From positions 6,743,501-6,807,500 of the forward strand of contig NZ_CP136628.1 in assembly GCF_032918005.1 (NCBI RefSeq): a stretch of 64,000 nt of DNA, in the 5' to 3' direction. The position numbers and the translations under genes are program-made. This DNA comes from Bradyrhizobium sp. NDS-1. GTDB taxonomy: Bacteria > Pseudomonadota > Alphaproteobacteria > Rhizobiales > Xanthobacteraceae. Shown one piece after another: positions 54,780 through 64,000 of the stretch (position 1 is its first letter; each line of letters opens with the position of its first letter). Under the pieces are notes generated by a model that did no database searches, was not told the origin of the DNA, and worked only from the letters and a program-made list of their open reading frames with translations.

Positions 54780-55616
54780 TCAACTCGCCCAATTCTCCCG
54801 GAATTCGGGAAACAGCGTCAAGCCTCCGCAGGCATAGAGGGTCTGACCGGTGATGTAGCTGGCGTCGTCCGAGGCGAGGAAAGCAAACACGGCGGCGATC
54901 TCTTCCGGCGTGCCCACGCGTCCCATGGGAATGTGGGAGGTGACAACGCCGCGCTTCTCGGGATCTCCCGTCCAGGCCGCGTTGATCGGCGTGTCGATCG
55001 CGCCGGGACCGACCGCATTGACTCGGATGCCTTGGCCGGCGAATTCGAGCGCGAGAGTGCGCGTCAGATTGGCCATGCCGCCCTTGCTGATGGAATAAGC
55101 GAGATAGCCGGGCTTGGGAATGATCTGATGCACGCTCGAGCAGTTGATGATGCTGCCGCCTCCGCCGCGCTTGACGAAGTGCGCGAGTGCCTTCTGCGCG
55201 CAGAGCACGGCGCCGTTCAGGTTGACGTCGATGATGCGGCGATAGGTTTCGATGTCGAGCGCCTCGCTCGGCGATTCCTTCTGGAAGCCGGCGTTGTTGA
55301 CGAGACAATCGAGGCGCTTCCAGCGCGCAAGGATCGTTTCGAACATCGCGGCGATGTCCTGTTCGTTGCCGACATTGGCCTTGACAATGCAATGTTCGGG
55401 CTCGCCGTGACCGCGATCGCGCGAAGCGGCCTGCGCGAGCGCGCGGGTTTCTTCCGCCCGGTCCTCGTGCTCGAAATAATTGATGGCGACGGTCGCGCCT
55501 TCCTGGGCAAGCCGGACGGCGACCGCACGGCCAATGCCTTGCGAGGCGCCGGTCACCAGCGCGTATTGGCCGACGAGGCGCGAGGGAAAGACGCTTGGGC
55601 GATCGGTTTGTGGCAT
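54780..55616 (-). CDS. SDR-family oxidoreductase
   Basis: 278 residues from the ATG at 55616 (MPQTDRPSVFPSRLVGQYALVTG), with GGAGA upstream. Motifs: TGASQGIG, NAGFQKES, Ser in INCSSVHQIIP, catalytic YSISKGG and PGAIDTPIN. Acidic residues after strand 2 (NYFEHEDRAEE) favour NAD binding less clearly than NADP. Similar to glucose 1-dehydrogenase/3-oxoacyl reductase types. Substrate unknown. Gap of 72 bases to the NCS2 permease in the same direction. Confidence 0.92.
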   Translation of the reverse strand: MPQTDRPSVFPSRLVGQYALVTGASQGIGRAVAVRLAQEGATVAINYFEHEDRAEETRALAQAASRDRGHGEPEHCIVKANVGNEQDIAAMFETILARWKRLDCLVNNAGFQKESPSEALDIETYRRIIDVNLNGAVLCAQKALAHFVKRGGGGSIINCSSVHQIIPKPGYLAYSISKGGMANLTRTLALEFAGQGIRVNAVGPGAIDTPINAAWTGDPEKRGVVTSHIPMGRVGTPEEIAAVFAFLASDDASYITGQTLYACGGLTLFPEFRENWAS

Positions 55617-55688
55617 GAGTGATCTCCGGGGATGCTGATCATCGACGGAACCGGCGCTTTGTTCCATCCCTCAGCGCATTGCTGTACT

Positions 55689-56999
55689 TCAGCCAGCGTG
55701 CCGGGCCCGGGTCAAGGTCAGGATCTGGTACAGGATGATGGCGCCGAAGGTTGCGGTGCCGATTCCGCCAATCGTGAACGCGCCGAATTTCAGTGTGAGA
55801 TCGCCGGCGCCTGCGGTGAGCGCCACTGCGACGGTGATCAGGTTTGCAGGATCTGCAAAGTCGACCTTGTTCTCGACCCAGATCCGGCCAGCCATCGCCG
55901 CAATCAACCCGAACAGCACGATCGAGAGGCCGCCGATGACGGGCCCCGGGATCGACAGGATCAGCGCGCCGAATTTCGGCGAGAAGCCGAGCAGGATCGA
56001 TACGATGGCGGCGAAGGCAAACAACAGCGTCGAATAGACCTTCGTCGCCGCCATCACGCCGATATTCTCGGCATAGGTGGTCACGCCGGTGCCGCCGCCG
56101 CAGGCCGCCACGATGGTGGCGAGGCTGTCGGCGAACAGGGCGCGGCCGAGATAGGCATCGAGGCTCCGGCCCGTCATGGCGGCGACAGCCTTGATGTGAC
56201 CGAGGTTCTCGGCGACGAGAATGACCGCAACCGGCGCGATCAGGAAGATCGCATCGGCCTGGAACGTCGGCGTGGTGAAGTTCGGCAGCCCGAACCACGG
56301 CGCGGCCGCCAGTTGCGCGAAGTCGATCGGCTTGCCGAATCCGAGACCATTCGCGAGCAGCAAATACAAAAGATATCCGCCGATCGCGCCGAGGATGATC
56401 GGCAGCCGGCGCCACAGCCCTGGCGCTGCCACGGCAACCACGCCGATGATCAGAACGGTCGCGAGCCCGATTCCAGTGTCGAACCCATTGGCGCTCACCG
56501 CCTTGACCGCCACGGGCGCGAGGTTGAGGCCGATCGCCGCGACCACGGCGCCGGTGACGGCCGGGGGCAGCAGTCTCTCGACCCAGCCGACCCCCGACCA
56601 CATCACAATCAGCGCGATCACGCCGTACAGGACGCCGGCGCCGACGATGCCGCCGAGCGCAACCGACAAATTCGGGTTCGGGCCCTGCCCGGCATAGCCG
56701 GTCGCGGCGATGACGACGGCGATGAACGCGAAGCTCGAGCCCAGATAGCTTGGCACGCGCCCGGCAACGATGACGAAGAAGATCAGCGTGCCGATGCCGG
56801 AGAACAGGACTGCAACATTGGGATCGAACCCCATCAGCAGCGGCGCGATGATCGTCGAGCCCGACATGGCGACGCAATGCTGGAAGCCGGACACCGCGGT
56901 CTGCCCCCATGACAGCCGCTCCTCCGGCATGATCACGCCCGAGGTCTTGAGCTTCCAGCGGGGAAAATAGCCTTGGTCGGAGCTGGTTGCAGTCGCCAT
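55689..56999 (-). CDS. Uracil-xanthine permease (NCS2/NAT family)
   Basis: 436 residues and about 14 membrane helices. Family blocks: [57 protein letters not shown] and the signature [22 protein letters not shown]. The protein takes up uracil or a purine such as xanthine or urate with protons; sequence alone does not tell which. No pyrimidine- or purine-degradation genes are next to it. It is divergent from dctA. Confidence 0.94.
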   Translation of the reverse strand: MATATSSDQGYFPRWKLKTSGVIMPEERLSWGQTAVSGFQHCVAMSGSTIIAPLLMGFDPNVAVLFSGIGTLIFFVIVAGRVPSYLGSSFAFIAVVIAATGYAGQGPNPNLSVALGGIVGAGVLYGVIALIVMWSGVGWVERLLPPAVTGAVVAAIGLNLAPVAVKAVSANGFDTGIGLATVLIIGVVAVAAPGLWRRLPIILGAIGGYLLYLLLANGLGFGKPIDFAQLAAAPWFGLPNFTTPTFQADAIFLIAPVAVILVAENLGHIKAVAAMTGRSLDAYLGRALFADSLATIVAACGGGTGVTTYAENIGVMAATKVYSTLLFAFAAIVSILLGFSPKFGALILSIPGPVIGGLSIVLFGLIAAMAGRIWVENKVDFADPANLITVAVALTAGAGDLTLKFGAFTIGGIGTATFGAIILYQILTLTRARHAG

Positions 57000-57141
57000 G
57001 TTCCCCCCAAATGTCGGTGCAATGATCGATCTTCGTGCGATCCGACAAAAATGTGATTGTCACTTCTGCGGCGGCCGTCACATGGTGCGGATCAAGCACG
57101 ATCCAAATCCCGCAAGATCAATGCGGTCCGGGGCACATTCT

Positions 57142-58476
57142 ATGTCACAAGTCGCGATCCAGCCAGCCATCCAGCGCCGGCATCAACCCTGGTACAAGAT
57201 CCTCTACATCCAGGTCCTGGTCGCGATCGCGCTCGGCGTGCTCATCGGCTACCTCTATCCCGATCTCGGCAAGGCCCTGAAACCGCTCGGCGACGGCTTC
57301 ATCGCGCTGATCAAGATGATGATCGCTCCGGTGATCTTCTGCACCGTGGTGCACGGCATCTCCTCGATGGGCGACCTCAAGCGCGTCGGCCGGGTCGGGC
57401 TGAAGTCGCTGATCTATTTCGAGACGGTCTCGACCGTCGCGCTCGCGGTCGGCCTCCTGGTCGGCGAGGTTCTCCAGCCCGGGCGCGGCTTCAACATCGA
57501 TCCCGCCACGATCGATCCGAAATCGGTGGCGACCTACGTCACCAAGGCCCACGAAGAAGGCATCGTCGCCCATCTGATGGCGATCATTCCCGACAGCTAT
57601 CTGGGCGCGATCGCGCGGGGCGATCTCCTGCAGGTGCTGTTGATCTCGATCCTCTCGGGCTTCGCCATCGCCTTCCTCGGCAAGGCCGGCGAACCCATTG
57701 CGGACGCGATCGACAAGGCCGCGAAGATGTTCTTCGGCATCATCCGCATCATCGTGCGCGTGGCCCCGATCGGCGCTTTCGGTGCGATGGCGTTCACCGT
57801 CGGCGCCTACGGCCTCGGCTCGCTGCTCAACCTCGCGGCCCTGATCGGCACGTTCTATCTCACCAGCATGCTGTTCGTGCTGATCGTGCTGGGCGCGATC
57901 GCCCGGCTCGCCGGCTTCTCGATCCTGCGCTTCATCGCCTACATCAAGGACGAGCTGCTGATCGTGCTCGGCACCTCGTCCTCCGAGACGGTGCTGCCGC
58001 AGATGATCCAGAAGATGGAGCATCTCGGCGCCTCGCGCTCGGTGGTCGGCCTCGTCATCCCCACTGGCTACAGCTTCAACCTCGACGGCACCAACATCTA
58101 CATGACGCTGGCGACGCTGTTCCTGGCGCAGGCGACCAACACCCACCTGACCATCTGGCAGGAGCTCGGCATCCTCGGCATCGCGATGATCACCTCGAAG
58201 GGCGCTTCCGGAGTCACCGGCGCCGGCTTCATCACGCTCGCCGCGACGCTCTCGATCGTGCCCGACATCCCGATCCAGTCGATCGCGATCCTGGTCGGCA
58301 TCGACAAGTTCATGAGCGAGTGCCGTGCCCTCACCAATCTGATCGGCAACGGCGTGGCCTGCGTCGTCATCAGCATCTCCGAGGGTGAGCTCGACCGCGA
58401 CGCGCTGCACGAGACCATGGCCCACCCGCTGGAGATGGGCGAAGCCCTGGAGCCCGGCGGGGGCGGATCCTCGTAG
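57142..58476 (+). CDS. dctA: C4-dicarboxylate transporter DctA
   Basis: 444 residues from the ATG at 57142 ([13 protein letters not shown]); an ATG at 57121 is also in frame. DAACS family: [55 protein letters not shown] with the SSS hairpin, [19 protein letters not shown] and [16 protein letters not shown]. It imports succinate, fumarate and malate with protons and is essential for nitrogen-fixing bacteroids in rhizobia. Rhizobial dctA is often activated by DctD/sigma-54, but no dctBD genes lie here and the upstream region has only a poor -24/-12 match. Confidence 0.97.
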   Translation: MSQVAIQPAIQRRHQPWYKILYIQVLVAIALGVLIGYLYPDLGKALKPLGDGFIALIKMMIAPVIFCTVVHGISSMGDLKRVGRVGLKSLIYFETVSTVALAVGLLVGEVLQPGRGFNIDPATIDPKSVATYVTKAHEEGIVAHLMAIIPDSYLGAIARGDLLQVLLISILSGFAIAFLGKAGEPIADAIDKAAKMFFGIIRIIVRVAPIGAFGAMAFTVGAYGLGSLLNLAALIGTFYLTSMLFVLIVLGAIARLAGFSILRFIAYIKDELLIVLGTSSSETVLPQMIQKMEHLGASRSVVGLVIPTGYSFNLDGTNIYMTLATLFLAQATNTHLTIWQELGILGIAMITSKGASGVTGAGFITLAATLSIVPDIPIQSIAILVGIDKFMSECRALTNLIGNGVACVVISISEGELDRDALHETMAHPLEMGEALEPGGGGSS

Positions 58477-58591
58477 TTGCACATGTCGGGCACCGTCCGC
58501 TTCCGATGCGGTAGTATCCCGGAGTAGCAAATTGATGCGGCGCGAGTCACAACAGCGACGTTGGGATCACGGATTGATACTCAGTTTTTCC

Positions 58592-58625
58592 GCCCGACGC
58601 GCTGGGGGCAGGGCGTCGGGCTTTT
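58592..58625 (+). terminator. Rho-independent terminator after dctA
   Basis: Stem GCCCGACGC / GCGTCGGGC, 12-base loop and a T4 tract, 115 bases past the dctA stop. It ends plus-strand transcription before the convergent ABC-F gene. Confidence 0.85.
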
Positions 58626-58660
58626 GAAGATCTTCGCCACATTTTGACCGGGCGGTGGGA

Positions 58661-60274
58661 TCACACGATCCCACCATTGGCGTGCGACCTCATGGTCGCA
58701 AGATCGAGCCGTCGTGTGATCCCGATCGCCTTCAGAAACGCCTCGTCGTGGCTGACGACGAGCAGCGCGCCGTCATAGCCTCTCAAGCCAGCTTCAACGG
58801 CCTCGATGGACTCGATGTCGAGATGATTGGTCGGCTCGTCAAGGATCAGCAGGGATGGCGGCCTCGTCCCGCCCAGCACGCAGGCAAGCCCCGCACGGAA
58901 CGTTTGTCCGCCGCTCAGGCTGCCGACGATTTGCAGCGCTGCATCGGCGCGAAACATGAACCGGGCAAGCGCGGCATGGCACGCATTCGCGCCCGCCGCT
59001 GGATTGAGGCGGCCGAAGTTCTCCAGGATCGATAGGGCGGGATCGAGCAGGCTGACTCTCTGATCGAACAGCGCGAAGTCGGATCTGACCCGGACGGTGC
59101 CCGAGAACGGGCGCAACTCGCCGGCAATGAGTTTCAGCAACGTCGTCTTGCCCGAGCCATTGGGCCCGACGAACGCGACGCGCTCCGGACCGACGATCGT
59201 GAACGACAGATCACGCAAGACCGGCTGCTCCGGCCGATAGCCGGCGGTGACGCCGTCGAGCCAAGCCACCTCCTTGCCCGCCGGCAGACCAGTCGCCGGC
59301 AACTTCACCGACAGCGGCTGAAGAACCTCGATGCGGCGGCGCGCCGTGTCGACGGCCTCGCGCGCTTCCGCACGCCGCCGCTCGGCGATCTGCGCAATCT
59401 TTCCGCCGCTGTCCTCACTGCGGTCCTTGCGCGCGCCGGCCAGGATGCGCGGTATGTCGCCCTTGGCGCGCTTCTTCTTCCCGCCGCTGTCCTTGCGTTG
59501 TTTCCGCTCGGCGGCCTCCTGGGCTTTGCCATCGATCTCGGACAGGCGCCGCTCGGCGTGCGCGAGATCGTGCCTGACGGAAGCGAGCTCGATTGCCTTC
59601 TGCTCGCGGTATCGGCTCCAATTGCCACCGTATCGGGTTGCGCCCAGCGACGTCAGCTCGACGATCGCATCCATGGTTTCGAGCAGATCCCGATCATGGC
59701 TGACGACGATCGCGCCGCCGCGCCAGGCGGCGAGGAGATCGGCCACCGCCTTGCGTCCGTCCCGGTCGAGATTGTTGGTGGGCTCGTCCAGCAGCAGGAA
59801 GTCGGGCTCGGCAAACACCAGCGCGGCGAGACGGACGCGCGTGATCTGGCCGCCGGACAGGCGCGAGAGCTGCGTCTCGGGCGACGGATCGGAGCCGAGG
59901 CGTGCCAGCGCGGCCTGAAGCCGCGCTTCGAGCGTCCAGTCGATCGCGGCGATGTCGTCAGCGGAGGCCTCGCCCCGCTCCGCACGGCGCATCAGCTCCA
60001 GGGCGTGGCGCACACCGAACAGATCAGCCACCGTGCTATCTGCACGCGGCTGCACGTCCTGGCGCAGCAGGCCGATGGTGCCATCGATCAGAACGCCGCC
60101 GGACTGGGGAACGTGCTCCCCCAAGATCGACGCAAGCAGCGTCGTCTTGCCGACGCCGTTGCGGCCGACGAGCCCCGTGCGCTCGGCCGCAAATGTCAGA
60201 TCGATGCCGGAAAGAAGTGAACGGCCGTCAGGCGTGGACAGCGAGAGGTTCGACAGGATGATCGAGGCAGGCAT
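58661..60274 (-). CDS. ABC-F family ATPase
   Basis: 537 residues from the ATG at 60274 (MPASIILSNLSL). Two ABC cassettes without membrane domain: Walker A VGRNGVGKTTLL and VGPNGSGKTTLL, signature LSGGQ in each, Walker B FLLLDEPTNNLD and LLILDEPTNHLD, and a Lys/Arg-rich linker in between (AERKQRKDSGGKKKRAKGD). ABC-F proteins act on ribosomes, as translation factors or in antibiotic protection. I would not assign a subtype; the linker is not clearly of the EttA kind. Convergent to dctA. Confidence 0.93.
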   Translation of the reverse strand: MPASIILSNLSLSTPDGRSLLSGIDLTFAAERTGLVGRNGVGKTTLLASILGEHVPQSGGVLIDGTIGLLRQDVQPRADSTVADLFGVRHALELMRRAERGEASADDIAAIDWTLEARLQAALARLGSDPSPETQLSRLSGGQITRVRLAALVFAEPDFLLLDEPTNNLDRDGRKAVADLLAAWRGGAIVVSHDRDLLETMDAIVELTSLGATRYGGNWSRYREQKAIELASVRHDLAHAERRLSEIDGKAQEAAERKQRKDSGGKKKRAKGDIPRILAGARKDRSEDSGGKIAQIAERRRAEAREAVDTARRRIEVLQPLSVKLPATGLPAGKEVAWLDGVTAGYRPEQPVLRDLSFTIVGPERVAFVGPNGSGKTTLLKLIAGELRPFSGTVRVRSDFALFDQRVSLLDPALSILENFGRLNPAAGANACHAALARFMFRADAALQIVGSLSGGQTFRAGLACVLGGTRPPSLLILDEPTNHLDIESIEAVEAGLRGYDGALLVVSHDEAFLKAIGITRRLDLATMRSHANGGIV

Positions 60275-60442
60275 GGATTTCCCCGTGAGCAAGGCGGATG
60301 GGCGTTGCGGTCGGGGTGAAATCCATGGCTGCGAAGCTCCTGATTGAGAGGTCTCTAACTAGTCCCGCAAATGGGCTAGATCAAGCCGCGGTTCGAGGGA
60401 ACGACAGCGCCACGGAAAGCGCTGTCGTCGATAGGCCTGCGA

Positions 60443-60790
60443 TCAACCCTTCAGCGCTGTCACCACCACCTCGATCAGAGCACCGCCGCCGAGGTCGGCG
60501 ACGCCCACGGTGGCGCGGGTCGGCAGATTGTCACCGAAGAATTCGGTCCAGGCGGCATCCATCTCCTTCTTCTTGGAGAGGTCCGTGACGAAGATCGAGG
60601 CGCTGACGACGCGGCTCTTGTCGGTTCCCGCTTCCTTCAGATAGCCGGCGATCTTGCCGAGGATGTTGCGGGTCTGATCGCCCATCGAGACCGAGGTGTC
60701 GTCGGCGATGGTGCCACCGAGGAAGACGAAGCCATTGGCCTCGACGGCGCGGTGCATGATCGGCGTGCGGATGCTGCGGGTAATGCTCAT
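60443..60790 (-). CDS. RidA-family protein
   Basis: 115 residues of the RidA/YjgF fold (FVFLGGTIADDTSVSMGDQTRNILGKIAGYLKEAG ... FGDNLPTRATVGVADLGGGALIEVVVTAL). The key Arg in PTRATVGV and the Glu in IEVVV are present, so it may hydrolyse reactive enamines/imines released by flavoenzymes. It is the last gene of the oxidase operon, 15 bases after the FAD-oxidoreductase, which fits detoxifying the imine product. Confidence 0.93.
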   Translation of the reverse strand: MSITRSIRTPIMHRAVEANGFVFLGGTIADDTSVSMGDQTRNILGKIAGYLKEAGTDKSRVVSASIFVTDLSKKKEMDAAWTEFFGDNLPTRATVGVADLGGGALIEVVVTALKG

Positions 60791-60805
60791 GATGTCCTCG
60801 TGTTG

Positions 60806-61927
60806 TTAGAGCGTCGTGGGATGGAAGCGGTCGATGCCGAGATCGCTGACGCGGGTCTGGGTGCCGCCGTTGACGATCAGCTCCGCCATGACGGCACCGG
60901 CGCCGGGGCCGAGCTGGAAGCCGTGCAGCGAGAAGCCGAACTGGTGATAGAGGCCCTTGTGACGGCTGCTCGGTCCGAACACGGGGATATCGTCCTTCAT
61001 CTTCGCCTCGATGCCGGCCCAGGCCCGCACGATGGTCGCGCTGCGCATCACCGGAAAGAGCTCGAACACGGTGCGGGCGCTGATCGCAAGGCTCTTCCAG
61101 TCCAGCACCGTCTCGTTGCGGTCCTGATAGGGCGTCGCCAGATGGCCGCCGCCGATCAGCACGGTGCCGTTCTTGAACTGCTTGAAGGACAATTTTCGAC
61201 CGCGAAGGATGACGACGGGGTCGATGAAGTGCGGCACGCGCGAGGTGATCATCAGCATCGGCGCGACGGTCTCGACCGGCACGGGCTCGCCGAGCGCGGC
61301 CGCGATCTTGCCGGCCCAGGCGCCGGCGGCGTTGACCAGCACCGGCGCGGCGTAGGTGTCCAGGCCGACGTCGACATGCCAGAGGCCGTCACGGTACCGG
61401 ATATTGCCGGCCGCCACGCCCTCACGCACGGTCGCGCCAAGCTGCTCGGCCTTGCGGCGGAATGCCGTCGTCGCCTGCGCCGGGTTGGCTGCGCCGTCGC
61501 GGCGCGAGACCACGCCGCCGGGACAGGTCTCGGCGACCGCCGGCACGAGACGACGCAGTTCGGCCGCGTCGATCAGCTCTTCATGGGTGAAGCCGAGGGC
61601 ATTGAGCTCAGCAACACGCGCGCGGCAGACCGCGAGCTCCTCATCGTTCTCCGCAACCAGCACCTGGCCGTAGCTCTCAAAGCTGCAATCGTCATCGAGG
61701 AGATCCGAAATCTTCTCCCAGATCCCCATCGAGCGGATCGAGAGTGGAATTTCGGGGATGTGCCGCGCGAGCTGGCGCACGCCTCCGGCGTTGACGCCGG
61801 AGGCGTGACGGCCGGCATAGTCCTTCTCGATCAGCACCGGCTTCATGCCGGCAAGGCACAGATGCAGCGCGGTCGAGCACCCGTGGATGCCGCCGCCGAC
61901 GACGATCGCATCCACGTTCCTGGTCAT
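60806..61927 (-). CDS. FAD-dependent amine/amino-acid oxidoreductase (DAO family)
   Basis: 373 residues from the ATG at 61927 (MTRNVDAIVVGGGIHGCSTALHL), with the FAD dinucleotide motif GGGIHG and the DAO-family HASGVNAGGVRQLARH. The C-terminal part (YHQFGFSLHGFQLGPGAGAVMAELI) completes the fold. Same family as sarcosine oxidase beta, opine oxidase B and D-hydroxyproline dehydrogenase beta subunits. The stop of the upstream gene overlaps the start by 4 bases. A second, partial DAO gene lies at the other end of the cluster. Confidence 0.93.
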   Translation of the reverse strand: MTRNVDAIVVGGGIHGCSTALHLCLAGMKPVLIEKDYAGRHASGVNAGGVRQLARHIPEIPLSIRSMGIWEKISDLLDDDCSFESYGQVLVAENDEELAVCRARVAELNALGFTHEELIDAAELRRLVPAVAETCPGGVVSRRDGAANPAQATTAFRRKAEQLGATVREGVAAGNIRYRDGLWHVDVGLDTYAAPVLVNAAGAWAGKIAAALGEPVPVETVAPMLMITSRVPHFIDPVVILRGRKLSFKQFKNGTVLIGGGHLATPYQDRNETVLDWKSLAISARTVFELFPVMRSATIVRAWAGIEAKMKDDIPVFGPSSRHKGLYHQFGFSLHGFQLGPGAGAVMAELIVNGGTQTRVSDLGIDRFHPTTL

Positions 61928-63342
61928 CCGCGCACCACCGCCTTGACGTCGGCCTCGCTCTTCGGGACGGCAGCGAGCTCGGCCAGCGTGATCGGCTTCA
62001 CCGGCGCGCGCAGCCGGTAGTATCCAATCTCCTGCGGGGTCTTGCCGCGTGCCTGCGCCATCAGCTCGGTGACGGTGAGACCGCAGAGCCGGCCCTGGCA
62101 CGGACCCATGCCGGTGCGGCGATAGGCCTTGAGCTGGTTCGGCCCGGTCGCGCCGATCGCAACCGCGTCGAGAATGTCCTTCGCGGTGACCTCCTCGCAG
62201 CGGCAGACGATGGTGTCGCCTGCGGGAATACGGAACTGCGGTGAAGGACGAAACAACGTGTCGAGGAAGACGCGGCCGCGCTCGGCCTTGGCGAGATCGG
62301 AACGGAGCGTTGCCAGCGACGGTAGCTTCGCGCCGGCCGCGGGCGCCAATGCCTCCACCGCCGCGCGTGCCGCGATGCGACCGCGCACCACGGCCGCGTT
62401 GGCGCCACCGATGCCGGCGCCGTCGCCGGCAATCGCGATGCCGGCCACCGACGAATTACCGCTCGCATCGAGCACCGGCGACCAGCACAACTGCAATTCA
62501 TCCCAGCGATGCTCGACGCCTGCCGCCATCGCCAGATTGACGTTGGGCACGACGCCCTGATGCAGCAGCAGCAGATCGGCAGGAATGGTTCCGCGCTTGC
62601 CGCCGGCGACATAGCTCACGTTCGCGAGCAGGCCGTCACCGGATGCCGAGAGTTCGGTGACGCCGGAGACGACCTGCACCTTGGCCTTCACCTCGCGCAT
62701 CATCGAGAGACCCTTGGCGAAATAGGGCGAGGTCAGGAAGGCGAAGGCGTGCGGGAGCGCCGCGAAGTAATTGCCGCGCTCGGTGGTGTCGAGAATGCGG
62801 TCGATGCGGCCGCCGAGCCGCAGGATCTGCGCGGCGAGCAGCCAGAGCAGCGGCCCCTGCCCTGCGATGACCGTGCGTCCGTCGGGCACGAGCGCCGACG
62901 ATTTCAGCATCGTCTGCGCGGCGCCCGCGGTCATCACCCCCGGCAGCGTCCAGCCGGGAATCGGAAACGGCCGCTCCAGCGCGCCGGTCGCGAGGATCAC
63001 GCGCTTGGCCTTGACGAAGGCGGACGCGCCGCCGATCGACACGGCGATATCGAGATTGCGATCGAGGCTCCAGACGGTGGCACGATGAATGACCTCGGCC
63101 TTGCTTGCGTGCAGCGACTGCACGAGATCGGCACCGGCCCAGTAATCGGCGCCGAGCTGGTCGCGCTCGGTGACCGGCGTCGAGGCGATGGCACGGAACA
63201 CCTGGCCGCCGGGGCCGATATTCTCGTCGAGCAGCAGCGTCGATAATCCTGCTTCGGCGGATGTCGCGGCGGCCGCCAGGCCCGCGGGCCCGGCACCGAT
63301 CACCACGACGTCATAGGCTTCGCGCTTGGGAGTCACACTCAT
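61924..63342 (-). CDS. NAD(P)/FAD oxidoreductase with BFD-type [2Fe-2S] domain (OoxA/HcnB-like)
   Basis: 472 residues from the ATG at 63342 (MSVTPKREAYDVVVIGAGPAGLAAA). FAD site at the start, second nucleotide motif in the middle (RTVIAGQGPLLWLLAAQIL), and a C-terminal Fer2_BFD domain with CRCEEVTAKDIL and GPCQGRLCG Cys ligands. This is the alpha subunit type of opine oxidases, hydrogen cyanide synthase HcnB and D-hydroxyproline dehydrogenase. It overlaps the genes on each side by 4 bases (ATGA), showing translational coupling. Confidence 0.94.
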   Translation of the reverse strand: MSVTPKREAYDVVVIGAGPAGLAAAATSAEAGLSTLLLDENIGPGGQVFRAIASTPVTERDQLGADYWAGADLVQSLHASKAEVIHRATVWSLDRNLDIAVSIGGASAFVKAKRVILATGALERPFPIPGWTLPGVMTAGAAQTMLKSSALVPDGRTVIAGQGPLLWLLAAQILRLGGRIDRILDTTERGNYFAALPHAFAFLTSPYFAKGLSMMREVKAKVQVVSGVTELSASGDGLLANVSYVAGGKRGTIPADLLLLHQGVVPNVNLAMAAGVEHRWDELQLCWSPVLDASGNSSVAGIAIAGDGAGIGGANAAVVRGRIAARAAVEALAPAAGAKLPSLATLRSDLAKAERGRVFLDTLFRPSPQFRIPAGDTIVCRCEEVTAKDILDAVAIGATGPNQLKAYRRTGMGPCQGRLCGLTVTELMAQARGKTPQEIGYYRLRAPVKPITLAELAAVPKSEADVKAVVRG

Positions 63343-63635
63343 CTTCCGATCTCCCGCTTGCCCTTCTGGATCTCGATCTGCATGCCCTCGGCGACGGGCA
63401 CGAGGCAGCCCTGGCGGTTGCCGACGCCGTCGATGGTGACGAGGCAGTCGAAGCACACGCCCATCATGCAATAGGGCAGACGCGGCGCGCCGCTCACCGC
63501 GGTCGAGCGACGCGCGTCGCAGCCAGATGCCAGCAAGGCTGCGGAGACGGTATCGCCCTGGCGCGCCACTACGGCAACGCCATCGACAAAGATCTGCACC
63601 TGTGGGCGCTTGTCCCGTTCGGATCGTCTAAACAT
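63339..63635 (-). CDS. [2Fe-2S] ferredoxin-like subunit (HcnA-like)
   Basis: 98 residues with a 2Fe-2S fold of the sarcosine oxidase alpha N-terminal / HcnA kind (QIFVDGVAVVARQGDTVSAALLASG). Cluster ligands in YCMMGVCFDCLVTIDGV and GCLVPV. It passes electrons between the flavin subunits. Stop overlaps the next start by 4 bases. It begins 18 bases after the partial DAO gene. Confidence 0.93.
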   Translation of the reverse strand: MFRRSERDKRPQVQIFVDGVAVVARQGDTVSAALLASGCDARRSTAVSGAPRLPYCMMGVCFDCLVTIDGVGNRQGCLVPVAEGMQIEIQKGKREIGR

Positions 63636-63653
63636 CTGGCTTCCTCAATATCT

Positions 63654-64000
63654 CTAGTAGCCGCTGTTGTTCGCCGCGGCCGCAGCGCCAAAGCGCCTGG
63701 CGGAGAACGCGCCGACCAGCTCCGGCTCGAGCGCGCCCTGCGCCACCATGCGTGCGACCTCGAAGGCGTGGTTGGAGGCGAGCGTCACGCCGGAATGGCA
63801 GCAGGCGACGAAGGCCCCGGGATGCGTCTCCGACTGGTCGTAGATCGGAAAGCCGTCCTGCGGCATGACGCGGATGCCGGCCCAGCTCCTGACCACGTTG
63901 AGCCGCGACAGGTGCGGGAACATGCGCTGGGCGCGATCGGTCATCACGGCGCTGATCGAATGCTTCAGCGCGCGATCGTCCAGCTCGTCCTCCTTGCTGT
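63654..64000 (-). CDS. FAD-dependent oxidoreductase (DAO family), C-terminal part
   Basis: Open to the window edge at 64000, so only the last ~115 residues are seen. VVRSWAGIRVMPQDGFPIYDQSETHPGAFVACCHSGVTLASNHAFEVARMV is the C-terminal FAD-binding block of the DAO family. It is the first gene of the cluster visible here and a second DAO paralogue besides 60806-61927. The start and the rest of the gene lie outside the window. Confidence 0.88.
   Translation of the reverse strand, partial: SKEDELDDRALKHSISAVMTDRAQRMFPHLSRLNVVRSWAGIRVMPQDGFPIYDQSETHPGAFVACCHSGVTLASNHAFEVARMVAQGALEPELVGAFSARRFGAAAAANNSGY

Noticed and set aside
57083..57097. Sigma-54-like TGG-N10-GC before dctA
   Set aside because: Spacing fits but the rest of the consensus does not (TGGTGCG and AAGC instead of TGGCACG and TTGC); such matches are common by chance.

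Overview
The window is high-GC alphaproteobacterial DNA, most likely from Bradyrhizobium or a close relative. Three things point there. The tolQ-tolR-tolA-tolB ... pal-cpoB-tilS-ftsH order is alphaproteobacterial. Several families are typical of Rhizobiales (DUF2312/GapR, DUF1244, DUF1036, DUF2852, Flp pilin). The intergenic palindromic repeats at 37.8, 40.7 and 42.3-42.6 kb look like the dispersed repeats I know from Bradyrhizobium genomes. No rRNA, tRNA, CRISPR array, prophage or insertion sequence was seen, so this is mainly chromosomal backbone.

Layout. 0-6.4 kb: the 3' end of a DUF882 (M15-like) gene, a frameshifted DUF1801 gene, GapR, DUF1244, DUF1036 overlapping pyruvate kinase, a TetR regulator and a stand-alone Flp pilin. 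6.7-10 kb: two consecutive large polytopic membrane proteins. 10.1-12.2 kb: an APC permease paired with a tandem Usp protein. 12.5-24.8 kb: the envelope cluster (all minus strand), with an N-acyl amino acid synthase-like (FeeM-type) gene and a GGDEF-EAL gene lying between tolB and pal. 25-35 kb: serine acetyltransferase, acyl-lipid desaturase, a TetR/DUF2852 pair sharing an operator, two YCII/DGPF proteins, a soluble triple-PAS chemoreceptor, an M6 protease and an SDR. 35-42 kb: small secreted proteins, a 30-residue membrane peptide, an ECF sigma factor with DGPF, SRPBCC and VOC genes, a 2-hydroxyacid dehydrogenase and a divergent TetR/GST pair. 42.7-45 kb: a second chemoreceptor. 45-52 kb: a hyuAB-TRAP transporter operon. 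52-60 kb: sirtuin, Kef-type antiporter, SDR, NCS2 permease, dctA and an ABC-F protein. 60.4-64 kb: a multi-subunit flavin/iron-sulfur amino-acid or opine oxidase operon with a RidA protein, cut by the window edge.

The strongest new observation is a small regulon. The ECF sigma gene at 37.9-39.1 kb (ECF42-like, with the C-terminal extension and a DGPF partner) has the promoter-like motif TGTCGG-N17-CGTC upstream of its own operon. The identical motif with identical spacing lies upstream of the SRPBCC-VOC genes and upstream of the distant DGPF-YCII pair near 30 kb. Other points of interest are the 30-residue membrane peptide at 35.8-35.9 kb, the lipid-signal synthase and c-di-GMP gene inside the tol-pal cluster, the matching 19-bp operators of the TetR/DUF2852 pair, and an M6 protease with a histone-like lysine tail.
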